From an alpha proteobacterium SCGC AAA028-D10 (GTDB lineage Bacteria > Pseudomonadota > Alphaproteobacteria > Pelagibacterales > Pelagibacteraceae): a stretch of 64,000 nucleotides of DNA. Location: NCBI GenBank assembly GCA_000510845.1, contig AZOF01000001.1, positions 62,001 through 126,000 of the forward strand, read 5' to 3'. Within the stretch, counting starts at the first letter, position 1. The number at the start of each line of letters is the position of its first letter. A program made the translations under genes and the position numbers. The notes below the pieces were generated by a model. The model saw only the letters and a list, made by a program, of their open reading frames with translations. It had not been told where the DNA came from and made no database searches. Positions 36,613 to 46,776 of the stretch are shown in pieces.

Positions 36613-37263
36613 ATGTTAGATATTATTTTTCCACCGCTGCATAGAGAGGGTTATAGAATGCTAGCAATAGCAGTAATAATTACTATGCTATTAATTTTAA
36701 TTAATAAAATTTTAGGCGTTATTGGGTTTGTTTTGACAGTCTGGGTTTATTATTTTTTTAGAGATCCAGAGAGATATCCTATTAGTGATGATAGTTTTTT
36801 AGTTAGTCCCGCTGACGGAGTTATAAGCTTAATCGTAAATGTAAGAGGTCCAAAGGAACTTAATATGGAAAATAAAGAATTTCAAAGAGTCAGTGTATTC
36901 ATGAATGTTTTTAATTGTCATGTTAACAGAGTTCCAGTTACTGGAAAAATAGATGAAATATTTTATAAGCCAGGAAAATTTATTGATGCATCTTTAGATA
37001 AAGCTAGTGAAGACAATGAAAGAAATTTAATTAAATATTCTAATAGCTCAGGAAAAACTTTTGCAATTGTACAGATAGCAGGTTTAGTTGCACGAAGAAT
37101 TGTTTGTGAAGTTAAAGAAGGTCAGAATCTAAATCAGGGTGATAGAATTGGAATTATAAGATTTGGAAGTAGAGTTGATCTTTATTTTGATAATGATTAT
37201 AAACTTTTAGCAAAACAAGGACAGACTGTAGTTGCGGGAGAAAGTTTACTAGCCAAAATTTAG
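36613..37263 (+). CDS. psd: phosphatidylserine decarboxylase proenzyme
   Basis: Makes phosphatidylethanolamine from phosphatidylserine. The 216-residue protein is of the short (Psd-A/archaeal-like) type: an N-terminal membrane helix pair (about 15-50), FFRDPERYP, SPADGVI (about 76-82), FMNVFNCHVNRVPVTG (about 102-117) and IIRFGSRVDLYF (about 193-204), where self-cleavage at the Gly-Ser pair yields the pyruvoyl cofactor. It is followed after 17 bp by pssA, which makes its substrate. Confidence 0.95.
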   Translation: MLDIIFPPLHREGYRMLAIAVIITMLLILINKILGVIGFVLTVWVYYFFRDPERYPISDDSFLVSPADGVISLIVNVRGPKELNMENKEFQRVSVFMNVFNCHVNRVPVTGKIDEIFYKPGKFIDASLDKASEDNERNLIKYSNSSGKTFAIVQIAGLVARRIVCEVKEGQNLNQGDRIGIIRFGSRVDLYFDNDYKLLAKQGQTVVAGESLLAKI

Positions 37264-37280
37264 ATAATATATTTTTTTAA

Positions 37281-38039
37281 ATGATCCATCCGAGATATGT
37301 AATTCCAAGTATCATAAGTATTCTAGGTTTGTGCGTTGGAATTAGTTCAATTAAGTTTGCTCTTAATTCTCAATTTGATTATGCAGTTATAGCAATCACT
37401 ATCGCTTCAATCATCGATACAATTGACGGAAAGATTGCACGATTAATAAAAGGAACTTCAAAATTTGGTGCCGAGTTAGATTCATTAATTGATTTTATAA
37501 ATTTTGGAGTAGCGCCGGCAATTACAGTTTATATATGGATTTTAAAAGATTTAGGAAATGCTGGTTGGTTATTAGTTTTATTTCATTCAGTTGCATGTTG
37601 TTTAAGGTTGGCAAGATTTAATTTAGGAGAAAAAATAATTAATGAAAAATGGAGAGAGAATTTCTTTACCGGAGTTCCATCGCCTGCAGGAGCAGGAATA
37701 TTGCTTTTACCATTAATTTTATCGTTAAGTGATTTATCGTCTAATTATGATTATAAAAAACTAGCTATAATTTTCATAATAAGCTCAACATTTTTAATGA
37801 TTAGTAAAATTCCAACCTATTCTTTAAAAGGAATTAAAGTAAGTAGACCATTCTTGATATTTTTATTGTTATTAATTGCTGTATATTTTGGCTTTTTAAT
37901 TAATTATCCATTCAATACTCTTTTGGCCACAGGATGTTTTTATTTGTCTTTAATACCAATAAGTTTCGTTCATTTTAAAAATATTAAAAAACGATCTTCA
38001 AAAGCTACTGACAGCTTAATTTCTGAAGATTTTATATAA
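37281..38039 (+). CDS. pssA: CDP-diacylglycerol--serine O-phosphatidyltransferase
   Basis: Makes phosphatidylserine from CDP-diacylglycerol and serine at the inner membrane. The 252-residue protein has several membrane helices and the CDP-alcohol phosphotransferase motif D-G-x2-A-R-x8-G-x3-D-x3-D, seen as DTIDGKIARLIKGTSKFG followed by AELDSLIDF (about 46-73). FTGVPSPAGAG (about 133-143) is characteristic of PssA. Co-transcribed with psd, so the two genes form the complete phosphatidylethanolamine branch. Confidence 0.95.
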   Translation: MIHPRYVIPSIISILGLCVGISSIKFALNSQFDYAVIAITIASIIDTIDGKIARLIKGTSKFGAELDSLIDFINFGVAPAITVYIWILKDLGNAGWLLVLFHSVACCLRLARFNLGEKIINEKWRENFFTGVPSPAGAGILLLPLILSLSDLSSNYDYKKLAIIFIISSTFLMISKIPTYSLKGIKVSRPFLIFLLLLIAVYFGFLINYPFNTLLATGCFYLSLIPISFVHFKNIKKRSSKATDSLISEDFI

Positions 38040-38048
38040 TGATTAATT

Positions 38049-39047
38049 TTATATTATTTCTTTTTCTATTAAGTCAATTTGCTCAATGATAATCCTTGGA
38101 GTGATTAAATCTATATTTTTTGAATTAAATAATTTTTGACTACTTAAAATTTTAATTTTATCAACTTTTGGAGCAAATTTATCTGCACAAGTTGGACCGA
38201 AAATTGCAATCATTGGAACATTAGCTAAAGATAGTAAGTGCATCACTCCATTATCGATTGTGATTGAGTAATCCAATCTTCTACCAAGCATTATAGTTAG
38301 ACATGGGTTGTTAACTTCTGATTCAAACTCTGGAAATAGTGTATTTTTAACTTGAGTTTCTATTAGATTTTTTAAATCACTATATTTCTTCTCAATAAGA
38401 AAAACAGGTTTTTTGTTAATAGACAAAAGATATTTAGTTATTTCCAATATAGTATTTATTTGTAAACTTTTTTTTCTGTACGGGTTCCCTTGCGTTATAG
38501 ACAGTCCAACATAATTTTTATCAGGTAACAATCTTGTTGCTTCAGTATTAAATGAAGGGTCGATTAATTTAGTATTAAATTTAATGGTTTCAAAATTATT
38601 TTGTGTATAAATTATTAAGCATTCAATAATTCTCTCATTTATAGATTTTTTTTTATTTGTTATTAAAATCTTGGGTCGATTAAAAAAAAAATTTAAAGTT
38701 GAAGAAAATAAAAAGGCATGAGGTATTCTTTTTAAAATTAGTGTGTTTCTTAATTTTGACTGAAGATCTATTATTATATCAAAATATAAATTATTTCTTT
38801 TAATGATTTTAGCAATTTCTAAAAAATGTTTCCATCTAAAACCAAAATGTAATATTTCAATTTTTGGTTTTTTAATAAAATTTAAATTTAAATCTTTTAA
38901 CTTAGTTTCAAAAAGATATTCTTGATTTCCTTGTAATAAATAAATTTCGTAACCATCAAATTTTTTTTTTAAAGATAGTATCAAGTTTACGATCTGTACA
39001 GAGTCGCCAAGGCCGCCACCTGTATTATATATTAATATTTTTTTCAA
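38049..39047 (-). CDS. family 9 glycosyltransferase (heptosyltransferase-like)
   Basis: A 332-residue GT-B enzyme of the LPS heptosyltransferase/ADP-heptose transferase family. The start YNTGGGLGDSVQIVNLILSL (quoted at limit) is the acceptor-side loop, GLSITQGNPYRKKSLQI lies in the middle, and TIDNGVMHLLSLANVPMIAIFGPT (in part; about 268-290) is the family's C-terminal nucleotide-sugar segment. It likely adds a core sugar to lipid A. The sugar donor is not readable. No other LPS core genes are adjacent. It converges with pssA (9-bp gap). Confidence 0.85.
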   Translation of the reverse strand: MKKILIYNTGGGLGDSVQIVNLILSLKKKFDGYEIYLLQGNQEYLFETKLKDLNLNFIKKPKIEILHFGFRWKHFLEIAKIIKRNNLYFDIIIDLQSKLRNTLILKRIPHAFLFSSTLNFFFNRPKILITNKKKSINERIIECLIIYTQNNFETIKFNTKLIDPSFNTEATRLLPDKNYVGLSITQGNPYRKKSLQINTILEITKYLLSINKKPVFLIEKKYSDLKNLIETQVKNTLFPEFESEVNNPCLTIMLGRRLDYSITIDNGVMHLLSLANVPMIAIFGPTCADKFAPKVDKIKILSSQKLFNSKNIDLITPRIIIEQIDLIEKEII

Positions 39048-39093
39048 TTTTAATAATTTCTTTTGATGTTTTGTTTAGTATATTTGTTTTGAA

Positions 39094-39732
39094 ATGCAAA
39101 AAATATATAATAAAAAATTAAAGAAAAGTTCTAAGCTTTGGATATCAAGACAAAATAATGACTTTTATGTAAAAGAAGCAAAAGCAAAAGGGTATAGATC
39201 TAGATCTGCTTTTAAACTTATAGAAATTAATAAAAAATTTAAATTTTTAAAAAATAATTTAAATATTGTCGACTTAGGTAGCGCACCAGGAGGATGGTCT
39301 CAAGTTTGTTCTGAGATTAACAAAAACGGAAAAAATTTATCAATAGATATTCTGGAAATGGAAAAAATTGAAAATATATTCTTTTATAAAAAAGATTTTA
39401 ATGAGTCTGATTTTTTTGATTTTATTAATAATTTTTTTGATCAAAATAAAGTTGACATAGTATTGTCGGATATGGCGGTTAACACAACTGGAAATAAGGA
39501 TTTAGATGCGATAAAAACTAATTCTATAGCCTTAGATGTTGTAAATTTATCTAGAGTAATTTTAAAAACAAAATCCTCTTTATTAGTAAAAATTTTTAGC
39601 GGAAAAGATGAAAATATCTTAATAAAAAATGCTAAAGATTCCTTTAAAATAATTGAAAGAATTAAACCAGATTCCAGCAGAAAAGAATCTAGGGAAATGT
39701 ATTTATTATGTAGAGATCTTAAAACTATTTGA
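39094..39732 (+). CDS. rlmE: 23S rRNA (uridine-2'-O) methyltransferase RlmE/FtsJ
   Basis: A 212-residue SAM-dependent methyltransferase that modifies U2552 of 23S rRNA. The SAM motif is VDLGSAPGGWSQV (about 59-71). The catalytic K-D-K-E set can be read in SRSAFKLIEI (about 36), VLSDMAVNTTG (about 127), LLVKIFSG (about 165) and KESREMYLL (about 198). The length and motif spacing fit RlmE rather than TrmH-like enzymes. It starts 46 bp from the divergent glycosyltransferase gene. Confidence 0.94.
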   Translation: MQKIYNKKLKKSSKLWISRQNNDFYVKEAKAKGYRSRSAFKLIEINKKFKFLKNNLNIVDLGSAPGGWSQVCSEINKNGKNLSIDILEMEKIENIFFYKKDFNESDFFDFINNFFDQNKVDIVLSDMAVNTTGNKDLDAIKTNSIALDVVNLSRVILKTKSSLLVKIFSGKDENILIKNAKDSFKIIERIKPDSSRKESREMYLLCRDLKTI

Positions 39733-39762
39733 CTTTAGTTTTTTATTATAATAAATTTATAC

Positions 39763-41217
39763 ATGGAAATTCCCGAAGCTTTAACTTTTGATGATGTCTT
39801 GCTTGAGCCAAGGCATTCTTCTGTTTTACCAAAAGAGACTATAGTTTCTACACAGCTTTCATCATCTATAACACTTGGAATACCTCTTATTGCATCTGCA
39901 ATGGATACAGTGTCAGAATATAAACTAGCCATAGCTATGGCTCAATCCGGCGGTATGGCATGTATTCATAAAAATATGAGTGCAGAAGAACAGGCAAACC
40001 AAATTAAATTAGTAAAAAGATTTGAATCGGGAATGGTCATTGATCCTATTACGATTGATGATGAAGCCTCTTTATTTGAAGCAACTGAATTAATGAAAAA
40101 CCACAAAATATCAGGAATCTTAGTTGTTAATAAAAATCTTAAATTAGTTGGAATTTTAACTAATCGAGACGTTAGATTTGTGACTGACAAAAAAATTAAA
40201 GTTAAGGATTTAATGACTAAAAAGCTTATTACAGCAAAGGTTGGAACATCATTAACAGAAGCAAAAAAAATATTATTTAAAAATAAGATAGAGAAATTAA
40301 TTATCGTAGATAATAATTTTAAATGCAAAGGTTTGGTTACTGTAAAAGATATTCAAAAATCTCAGATTTACCCAGAAGCGGCCAAAGATAAAAAAGGATC
40401 ACTAGTAGTTGCTGCGGCTATTGGAACTGGTCCTGAAAGTTTTCAGAGAGCAGAGCAGCTAGCAGAAGCTGGGGCAGATGTAATTATTTTGGATACAGCA
40501 CACGGACATTCAGCTTCCGTATTAAAAACATTAGAGAAGATCAAAAAAAATATAAAGATAACAATAATAGCTGGAAATATAGCTACAGCTGAAGGAGCAA
40601 AAGCATTAGTAGATTATGGAGCTGATGCAGTAAAAGTTGGTATAGGACCAGGATCAATTTGCACTACAAGAATTGTTGCTGGAGTAGGAGTTCCTCAATT
40701 TACAGCAATATATAATGTTGCAAAATCAATAAAAAATAAAAAAATTAAAATTATAGCAGATGGTGGAATAAGATATTCTGGTGATATTGCCAAAGCAATA
40801 GGAGCAGGAGCGGACGCCGTAATGATAGGATCGTTATTTGCGGGAACAGAAGAAAGTCCGGGAGATGTTTTTTATTATCAAGGCAGAAGTTATAAATCAT
40901 ATAGAGGCATGGGTTCTATAGGAGCTATGTCTAGAGGATCCGCTGATAGATATTTTCAAGAAGAAATTAACGATTCGTTAAAATTAGTTCCAGAGGGAAT
41001 TGAAGGAAGGGTTCCCTATAAAGGACCAGTGCGTGCAGTTATTCATCAACTTATTGGAGGATTAAAAGCATCAATGGGTTATGTGGGAGCAAAAAATATT
41101 TCAGAATTAAAGAAAAAAGCGAAGTTTGTTAAAATTACAAATTCAGGATTAAAAGAAAGCCATGTACACGATATACAGATTACAAAGCAGTCACCAAATT
41201 ATCCGTTTGAAAGTTAA
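39763..41217 (+). CDS. guaB: inosine-5'-monophosphate dehydrogenase
   Basis: Oxidises IMP to XMP, the rate-limiting step of GMP synthesis. The 484-residue TIM barrel opens with [17 protein letters not shown] (about 7-23) and has an inserted pair of CBS domains (about 90-205). [26 protein letters not shown] with the catalytic Cys (about residue 304), [14 protein letters not shown] and [10 protein letters not shown] follow. The C-terminus ends [12 protein letters not shown]. guaA lies one gene downstream, so the GMP branch is clustered. Confidence 0.97.
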   Translation: MEIPEALTFDDVLLEPRHSSVLPKETIVSTQLSSSITLGIPLIASAMDTVSEYKLAIAMAQSGGMACIHKNMSAEEQANQIKLVKRFESGMVIDPITIDDEASLFEATELMKNHKISGILVVNKNLKLVGILTNRDVRFVTDKKIKVKDLMTKKLITAKVGTSLTEAKKILFKNKIEKLIIVDNNFKCKGLVTVKDIQKSQIYPEAAKDKKGSLVVAAAIGTGPESFQRAEQLAEAGADVIILDTAHGHSASVLKTLEKIKKNIKITIIAGNIATAEGAKALVDYGADAVKVGIGPGSICTTRIVAGVGVPQFTAIYNVAKSIKNKKIKIIADGGIRYSGDIAKAIGAGADAVMIGSLFAGTEESPGDVFYYQGRSYKSYRGMGSIGAMSRGSADRYFQEEINDSLKLVPEGIEGRVPYKGPVRAVIHQLIGGLKASMGYVGAKNISELKKKAKFVKITNSGLKESHVHDIQITKQSPNYPFES

Positions 41218-41219
41218 TT

Positions 41220-41645
41220 ATGAAAAAATATTTTAAATATCTTTTATCAATATTTTTTTACTCTTTAGCCTTAAAAAGTTACGCTGCAAATCCTGATTAT
41301 TTTAATCAAGGCATTAAGTTCTTTAATCAAAATGACTATAAAGAAGCAAAATATTATTTCGAAAAAGACATTGTATTTAACACCAAGAATGAGAAATCAT
41401 ATTTACATTTGTCAAAAATATCAGCGATTAATAAAGATAATAATCAACAAAAAAATTATTTAGAGACAGTTTTGGTTTTAAATCCAAAAAATGAAGAGGC
41501 TCTATATTTAAAAATTTTACTAAATATTGAGGAGGGTGATTTTAAGAAGGCTCAAGAAAGTAATTTAGTTTTTTCAAAAGTATGCAAAGAATTATGTTCA
41601 AAAAAAAATGATTTATCGAAAATGATCATAATCGATAAGAAGTAA
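41220..41645 (+). CDS. secreted TPR-repeat protein between guaB and guaA
   Basis: A 141-residue protein starting 2 bp after guaB. Residues 1-22 are a signal peptide ([20 protein letters not shown], then YAA). The mature part has about three TPR-like helix pairs: [36 protein letters not shown] and [19 protein letters not shown] (first quoted in part). It ends with two close cysteines (VCKELCSKK). Probably a periplasmic protein-interaction module with unknown partner. Its stop overlaps the guaA start by 1 bp, so it is co-translated with the GMP genes without an obvious functional link. Confidence 0.75.
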   Translation: MKKYFKYLLSIFFYSLALKSYAANPDYFNQGIKFFNQNDYKEAKYYFEKDIVFNTKNEKSYLHLSKISAINKDNNQQKNYLETVLVLNPKNEEALYLKILLNIEEGDFKKAQESNLVFSKVCKELCSKKNDLSKMIIIDKK

Positions 41646-43207
41646 TGAAAGATATTTCTTATACAGATAAAATAGTCATAATAGATTTTGGATCTCAAAC
41701 TACACAACTTATTGCACGAAGAATTAGAGAATTGGGTGTTTATTGTGAGATTATAAGTTGTTACGAAACTAAAGAGCTAAGAAATATATCTAGTTTAAAA
41801 GGAATTATTTTATCAGGAGGACCTTTATCAATAACTAAAACTTCATACTTGGGAATTCCAAAACAAATATTAAACTTTAATAAGCCTATCCTTGGTATTT
41901 GTTATGGACATCAATTGTTAGCAAAAGAATTTGGAGGTGTAGTTAAAAATTATAAAAAGAGTGAATTTGGAAGATGCGATATTTCTAGTAATAAATCATC
42001 AATTTTAACCAAAAATTTCTTTAATAAAGAAAAAAAAACACAGGTATGGATGAACCATACTGATGTAGTAATAAAAATACCTAAAGGATTTCAAGGAGTA
42101 GCTTCAAGTAATGATTATAAATACACAATTATACAAAATCTAAGTAAAAAAATATTTGGAGTTCAATTTCATCCAGAAGTAGTTCATACGACCAATGGAA
42201 ATATTTTATTTAAGAATTTTTTATTTAATATTTGTAAATTAAAAAAGAATTGGAATTCAAAAAATCAAATAAATTATTTAATAAAAAATATAAAATCTCA
42301 AGTTGGCGATGAGAATATCTTGTGTGCCTTGTCGGGAGGCGTTGATAGCAGTGTTCTGGCTGCATTATTATATAAAGCAATTGGAAAAAAATTGCATTGT
42401 TTTTTCATAAATACAGGACTGTTAAGAAAAAATGAAGAAATAGAAGTCATTAATGTTTTTAGAAAAAATTATAAAGTAAAATTAAATTATATTAACGCAT
42501 CCTCAATTTTTTTAAATGCTTTAAAAAATGTTACTGATCCTGAAACGAAGAGAAAAATTATTGGTAAAATATTTATAAAAATTTTTGAAAGAGAATCTAA
42601 GAAATTTAAAAAGATTAAATATTTAGCACAAGGAACTTTATACCCAGATGTTATTGAAAGCCAAAGCCATCATGGAGGACCTTCCTCAGTAATAAAATCG
42701 CATCATAACGTTGGAGGCTTACCAAAGAAAATGAAATTTAAATTAGTAGAACCATTTAGGGAGTTGTTTAAAGATGAGGTAAGAAAAATAGGACTTAGCC
42801 TTAAATTATCTAAAGAGATTGTTTTTAGACATCCTTTTCCAGGTCCTGGTTTAGCTATTAGAATTCCCGGAAAAGTTGATAAGATTAAAGTTAAAATTTT
42901 ACAAGAAGCAGATATTATTTTCATTAATGAGTTAAAAAAAAGAAATCTTTATAAAAAAATTTGGCAAGCTTTTGCTGTTTTATTACCTGTCAAAACAGTG
43001 GGTGTTATGGGCGACTCGAAAACATATGAATTTGTATGTTCATTGAGAGCTGTTACATCCCAAGATGGAATGACAGCTGATTTTTTTAATTTTAAAAATA
43101 AAGATTTATCTGAAATTTCTAATAAAATTATTAATAATGTAAAAGGTATTAATAGAGTTGTTTATGATATTACTTCAAAACCTCCAGCAACTATAGAGTG
43201 GGAATAA
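41645..43207 (+). CDS. guaA: GMP synthase (glutamine-hydrolysing)
   Basis: Aminates XMP to GMP. The 520-residue protein has an N-terminal class I glutaminase ([20 protein letters not shown], quoted at limit; nucleophile in [11 protein letters not shown] at about 83; [11 protein letters not shown] with catalytic His/Glu), the ATP pyrophosphatase P-loop [15 protein letters not shown] (about 229-243) and a C-terminal dimerisation domain with [13 protein letters not shown] and the ending [10 protein letters not shown]. Its end is shortly followed by panB. Confidence 0.97.
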   Translation: MKDISYTDKIVIIDFGSQTTQLIARRIRELGVYCEIISCYETKELRNISSLKGIILSGGPLSITKTSYLGIPKQILNFNKPILGICYGHQLLAKEFGGVVKNYKKSEFGRCDISSNKSSILTKNFFNKEKKTQVWMNHTDVVIKIPKGFQGVASSNDYKYTIIQNLSKKIFGVQFHPEVVHTTNGNILFKNFLFNICKLKKNWNSKNQINYLIKNIKSQVGDENILCALSGGVDSSVLAALLYKAIGKKLHCFFINTGLLRKNEEIEVINVFRKNYKVKLNYINASSIFLNALKNVTDPETKRKIIGKIFIKIFERESKKFKKIKYLAQGTLYPDVIESQSHHGGPSSVIKSHHNVGGLPKKMKFKLVEPFRELFKDEVRKIGLSLKLSKEIVFRHPFPGPGLAIRIPGKVDKIKVKILQEADIIFINELKKRNLYKKIWQAFAVLLPVKTVGVMGDSKTYEFVCSLRAVTSQDGMTADFFNFKNKDLSEISNKIINNVKGINRVVYDITSKPPATIEWE

Positions 43208-43212
43208 TTTTT

Positions 43213-44013
43213 ATGAAGAAAAAATTATTAATAAATAATATTAAATTAAAAAAATTTAAAAAACCGCTAGTTTGCTTAACCGCTTACACTACACCAATGG
43301 CTGAAATTTTAGATAAATATTGCGATGTAATTCTAGTTGGAGATTCCTTAGGTATGGTATTGCACGGAATGAAATCCACAAGAGAAGTAACATTAGATAT
43401 GATGATTATGCATGGAAAAGCAGTACGGAGAGGTGTTAATAAAAGTTTATTGGTGGTTGATATGCCTATTGGAACATATGAAAAAACTCCCAAGATAGCT
43501 TTAAAAAATGCAACCAAAATTTTGAAAGAAACAAATTGTGACGCAGTCAAAGTTGAAGGGGGAATGAAGCTTTATAAAACTATTAAATATTTAGTTGATA
43601 ACAATATACCAGTTATGGGGCACGTAGGATTGTTGCCGCAAAGTGTAAGAAAAAAATCAGATTATAGAGTTAAAGGAAAAGATTATTTAAGCTTTAATCA
43701 GATTCTAAAAGATTCTATTTCTATAGAAAAAGCAGGAGCCTTTTCAGTGGTTGTAGAATGCGTTGTTAAAGATTTGGCAGATAAGATTAGTCAAAGAATA
43801 AAAATTCCAACAATAGGAATAGGTGCTTCAAATAAATGTGATGGACAAATTTTAGTTACAGAAGATCTTTTGGGATTTTCAGAAAAGCCTCCTAAGTTTG
43901 TTAAAATGTATGATAATTTCAAGGAAAGAACTGAGATTTGTGTAAAAAAATTTGTAAAGGATTTAAAAAATAATAATTTTCCAAATATCAAAAATATGTA
44001 TCGAGTTTTATGA
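43213..44013 (+). CDS. panB: 3-methyl-2-oxobutanoate hydroxymethyltransferase
   Basis: Makes ketopantoate from 2-oxoisovalerate and methylene-THF in pantothenate/CoA synthesis. The 266-residue protein has LVCLTAYTTPMAEILD (about 17-32), VILVGDSLGMVLHG (metal Asp), VDMPIGTYE, AVKVEGG, GHVGLLPQS (about 136-144) and TIGIGASNKCDGQILVTEDLLG (in part). A GTG at 43198 would add five residues but lies inside guaA, so the ATG at 43213, 5 bp after the guaA stop, is preferred. panC is not in the window. Confidence 0.95.
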   Translation: MKKKLLINNIKLKKFKKPLVCLTAYTTPMAEILDKYCDVILVGDSLGMVLHGMKSTREVTLDMMIMHGKAVRRGVNKSLLVVDMPIGTYEKTPKIALKNATKILKETNCDAVKVEGGMKLYKTIKYLVDNNIPVMGHVGLLPQSVRKKSDYRVKGKDYLSFNQILKDSISIEKAGAFSVVVECVVKDLADKISQRIKIPTIGIGASNKCDGQILVTEDLLGFSEKPPKFVKMYDNFKERTEICVKKFVKDLKNNNFPNIKNMYRVL

Positions 44014-44643
44014 ATCAAATTTACAACGAAATAGAAGATGATTTAAAACAAGATAAATTTATTAATTTTTTAAAAAAATATAAATTTATAATTATTATTT
44101 TTATTATTATTTTTTTTTTAATAATCGCTATATTAGTTAGCAAAAATATTATTTTTGAAAATAGAGCAAAAAAATATACACAAGAATATGTTGTAATTTT
44201 AAGCCTTATTAATGATAAAAAAAATAGCTGAGGCCAAAAAGAGACTAGAAATTTTAAAAGATTCTAAAATTAATTTATATAAAGTATTAGCAATTTCTAA
44301 ATTACTAGAGTTATCAAAAGATAATAAAAATGAGCAAATCTCAATTTTAGATTATGCAATTATGTCTAATATAGAGAAAAATGATAAAGATTTATTCAAA
44401 ATTAAGAAAACTTTATTAGCTTTTGATAATTTAGATGAGCAGCAAGTTTTAATGTTACTAAATCCAGGTGATTTTAAAAATTCTCCATGGAGAGTCTTGT
44501 CATTAGAGATATTGGGTGATTTTTATATAAGCAAAGGACAGAAAATTAAAGCAAAAGATATTTATGATCAGGCAATTAAAATTTCAGATATTCCTGAGAT
44601 TTTCAAAAAAGATATAGAAAAAAAAATTAAAGATATTAAATAA
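44010..44643 (+). pseudogene. yfgM: YfgM-like ancillary TPR membrane protein, split by a 1-base shift in an A8 run
   Basis: YfgM associates with the Sec translocon and periplasmic chaperones, and in E. coli its gene lies directly before bamB and der, as here. The first part (44010-44231) has a cytoplasmic start (MNQIYNEIEDDLKQDKF), one membrane helix (about 25-45) and the start of a TPR-like domain. The frame then stops, and a second frame from 44212 carries the rest (AEAKKRLEILKDS to KKIKDIK, 143 codons). Dropping one A from the A8 tract at 44217-44224 joins them as SLINDKKIAEAKK and gives about 210 residues, normal for YfgM. The break is thus a single homopolymer indel: sequencing error, mutation or slippage-corrected. 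The start overlaps panB by 4 bp. Confidence 0.8.
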
Positions 44644-45942
44644 ATGAAATTATTTTTAATTTTCTTTTCTCTTTTTATTTTTTCATGCTCATCCGATAAA
44701 GATAAGAAAGTAGATCTTGAGATTTTTAAGAAGCAAGGAGAAAAAATAAACGTTTTTGAAGCAAATAATGTTTTTGATAAGGAAGTTGATTCCAGATCTA
44801 TATTGCAATTAAATCAACCTCAACTTAACAAAAAATGGTCTTATGAACATTTTTCTTCTAATAATTTTTATGACCATTTAGTTTATGAAGGAAAATTTCA
44901 AGATATCATTAAAAAGAATATAGGAGATTATTTAAATAAAAATAATGATAGTGGTTCATTATTAGTATTTGAAAATTTTGTTTTTTTTAGTGATGAAAAA
45001 GGGAAAATTTATAAATTTGATGTGATTAATCAAAATATTATTTGGGAACTAAAAATATACGCAAGTACTTATAATAATTACCCAAAAAATATAGCGTTAT
45101 TTTTAAATGGCGATGTTTTGTATGCAGCTGATAATTTAGGATTTATCTATTCAGTTGATGTTCAGACAGGAAAAACTATTTGGCAACAAAATTATGGTAT
45201 TCCATTTTCATCGCATTTGAATTTTCACAAAGGCGTTTTGTATGTTGTGAATCAAAATAGTCGTCTTTATGCTTTTAATCCTTCGGATGGACAAAAAATA
45301 TGGAGCTTTGAATCTTTGTCTGGTTTAATAAAACCATCAAGATCTAGTAATATTTCGTTATATGATAATAAATTATTATTTTCCAATGATGTTGGTGACA
45401 TAACTTCAATTGATTTAGATCAGCAAGTTATTATCTGGACAAGAAATATTTTATCTCAAAATACTATTTCTAATAATTTAGTTTTTAAAATTTCAAATAT
45501 TTTAATTGATAAAAAAGATGTTTTTGTTTCCTCAAATAGTGGGGATTTATTTAATTTTAACCTTGAAACAGGCGAAATAAAATGGTCACAAAAATTATCA
45601 TCAATTCAAAACCACATTAGCACTGATAAATATTTATTTGTGTTAACCGAAAATGGGTTTGTTATTGCTTTTAATAAAACAAATGGTGTTATTTTATGGT
45701 CTTTTAATCTTGCTAAGTTATCAAAAGATAAGAAAGTTTCCCCAGATTATTATGGACTATTACTAGCTTCAAATAACTTATATGTAACATCTTCGAAAGG
45801 AGATATTTATAAGATATCAGCAAATGATGGAAAATATATTACTCATAAAAAAATTAATAATGATCTGTCTAGGGCGCCAATTATAGTTGATAATAAAATA
45901 TTAATCCTTAATCGTTCTTCGGAATTAATAATACTCAATTAA
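44644..45942 (+). CDS. bamB: outer membrane assembly lipoprotein BamB
   Basis: A 432-residue beta-propeller lipoprotein of the BAM complex. The signal peptide ends at the lipid-modified Cys in IFSCSSDKD (about residue 16). PQQ/WD-type blades repeat with a G-x-[IVL]-Y-x-[FV]-...-G-x-x-[IL]-W pattern: GKIYKFDVINQNIIW, GFIYSVDVQTGKTIW, SRLYAFNPSDGQKIW, GDITSIDLDQQVIIW, GDLFNFNLETGEIKW, GFVIAFNKTNGVILW and GDIYKISANDGKYI. It starts right after the yfgM-like gene and its stop touches the der-like start, the canonical order. Confidence 0.92.
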   Translation: MKLFLIFFSLFIFSCSSDKDKKVDLEIFKKQGEKINVFEANNVFDKEVDSRSILQLNQPQLNKKWSYEHFSSNNFYDHLVYEGKFQDIIKKNIGDYLNKNNDSGSLLVFENFVFFSDEKGKIYKFDVINQNIIWELKIYASTYNNYPKNIALFLNGDVLYAADNLGFIYSVDVQTGKTIWQQNYGIPFSSHLNFHKGVLYVVNQNSRLYAFNPSDGQKIWSFESLSGLIKPSRSSNISLYDNKLLFSNDVGDITSIDLDQQVIIWTRNILSQNTISNNLVFKISNILIDKKDVFVSSNSGDLFNFNLETGEIKWSQKLSSIQNHISTDKYLFVLTENGFVIAFNKTNGVILWSFNLAKLSKDKKVSPDYYGLLLASNNLYVTSSKGDIYKISANDGKYITHKKINNDLSRAPIIVDNKILILNRSSELIILN

Positions 45943-46775
45943 TGGATAAAATATCATCAGGAGTTATTACTCTTGCAATAGTAGGAAAACCAAATGTTGG
46001 TAAATCTACTTTTTTCAACAAAGTTTTAAACAAAGATTTGTCACCTGTTAGTGAAATACCAGGAACAACAACAGATCTTTTTATAGATAACATTACATAC
46101 AAAAATAGAACTTTTAAATTAATTGACTCTGGAGGATTAAAAAGAAAAGGAAAATCAAAATCTGATGAACAGCAATATATCACAAAAGAAAGTTTGAAAG
46201 CAATTTATCTTGCAGACGTTGTGTTGTTTATGATTGAAGCCGATAAAGAATTTACAAAAACAGACAAACAAATTTGTAGACTAGTACTGGATAAAGGCAA
46301 AGGATTAATTTTTGTCATTAATAAAATTGATTTAGTTGATGAATTAAAAAAAATTAAAAATGAATATATTTACTATATAAAAAATTTATTTTCTGATGCT
46401 TTATTAGAAGATCCATTTAGTATCTGTTCTTTAAAGCTAGAATTTCCTAAAAAAATATTTGATGAAGTAATTAGTATACATTCCCGTTTAAGAAAAAATT
46501 TTGATAATAAAGATCTTAATGAGGCATTACATAACGCAATAAATAAGAATAAAATCCCTGTATACTCAAGATTTCGACCTAAAATAAAATATATTAAGCA
46601 AGTAAGCACAAGACCAATCATTTTTAAAATTTTTGGAAATCAAGCTAATAAACTTTCATTAGATTATCAAAAATATTTAGCAAAAAATTTAAGTAAAAAA
46701 TTTAATATTAAGGGTTTTAAAATCTTCTTAAGATTTGTCAGCGCTGAAAATCCTTTTAAATCTAAAAAATATTAA
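45942..46775 (+). CDS. der: Der/EngA-like GTPase lacking the first G domain
   Basis: Der normally has two tandem GTPase domains plus a KH domain (about 440-490 residues) and acts in 50S subunit assembly. This protein is 277 residues. One GTPase domain is present: G1 VGKPNVGKST (about 14-23), G2 PGTTTD, G3 DSGG followed by KRKGKSK, G4 NKID (about 126). Then a KH-like C-terminal domain (STRPIIFKIFGNQ to RFVSAENPF). G3 and the following basic stretch match the second G domain of Der. The start sits at the bamB stop (1-bp overlap), leaving no room for the first domain. Context (yfgM-bamB-der) supports the name. Whether a full Der exists elsewhere is unknown. Confidence 0.82.
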   Translation: MDKISSGVITLAIVGKPNVGKSTFFNKVLNKDLSPVSEIPGTTTDLFIDNITYKNRTFKLIDSGGLKRKGKSKSDEQQYITKESLKAIYLADVVLFMIEADKEFTKTDKQICRLVLDKGKGLIFVINKIDLVDELKKIKNEYIYYIKNLFSDALLEDPFSICSLKLEFPKKIFDEVISIHSRLRKNFDNKDLNEALHNAINKNKIPVYSRFRPKIKYIKQVSTRPIIFKIFGNQANKLSLDYQKYLAKNLSKKFNIKGFKIFLRFVSAENPFKSKKY

Positions 46776-46776
46776 A

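Noticed and set aside
43198..43212. GTG start for panB inside guaA
   Set aside because: An ATG 15 bp later lies just after the guaA stop and keeps the whole PanB domain.
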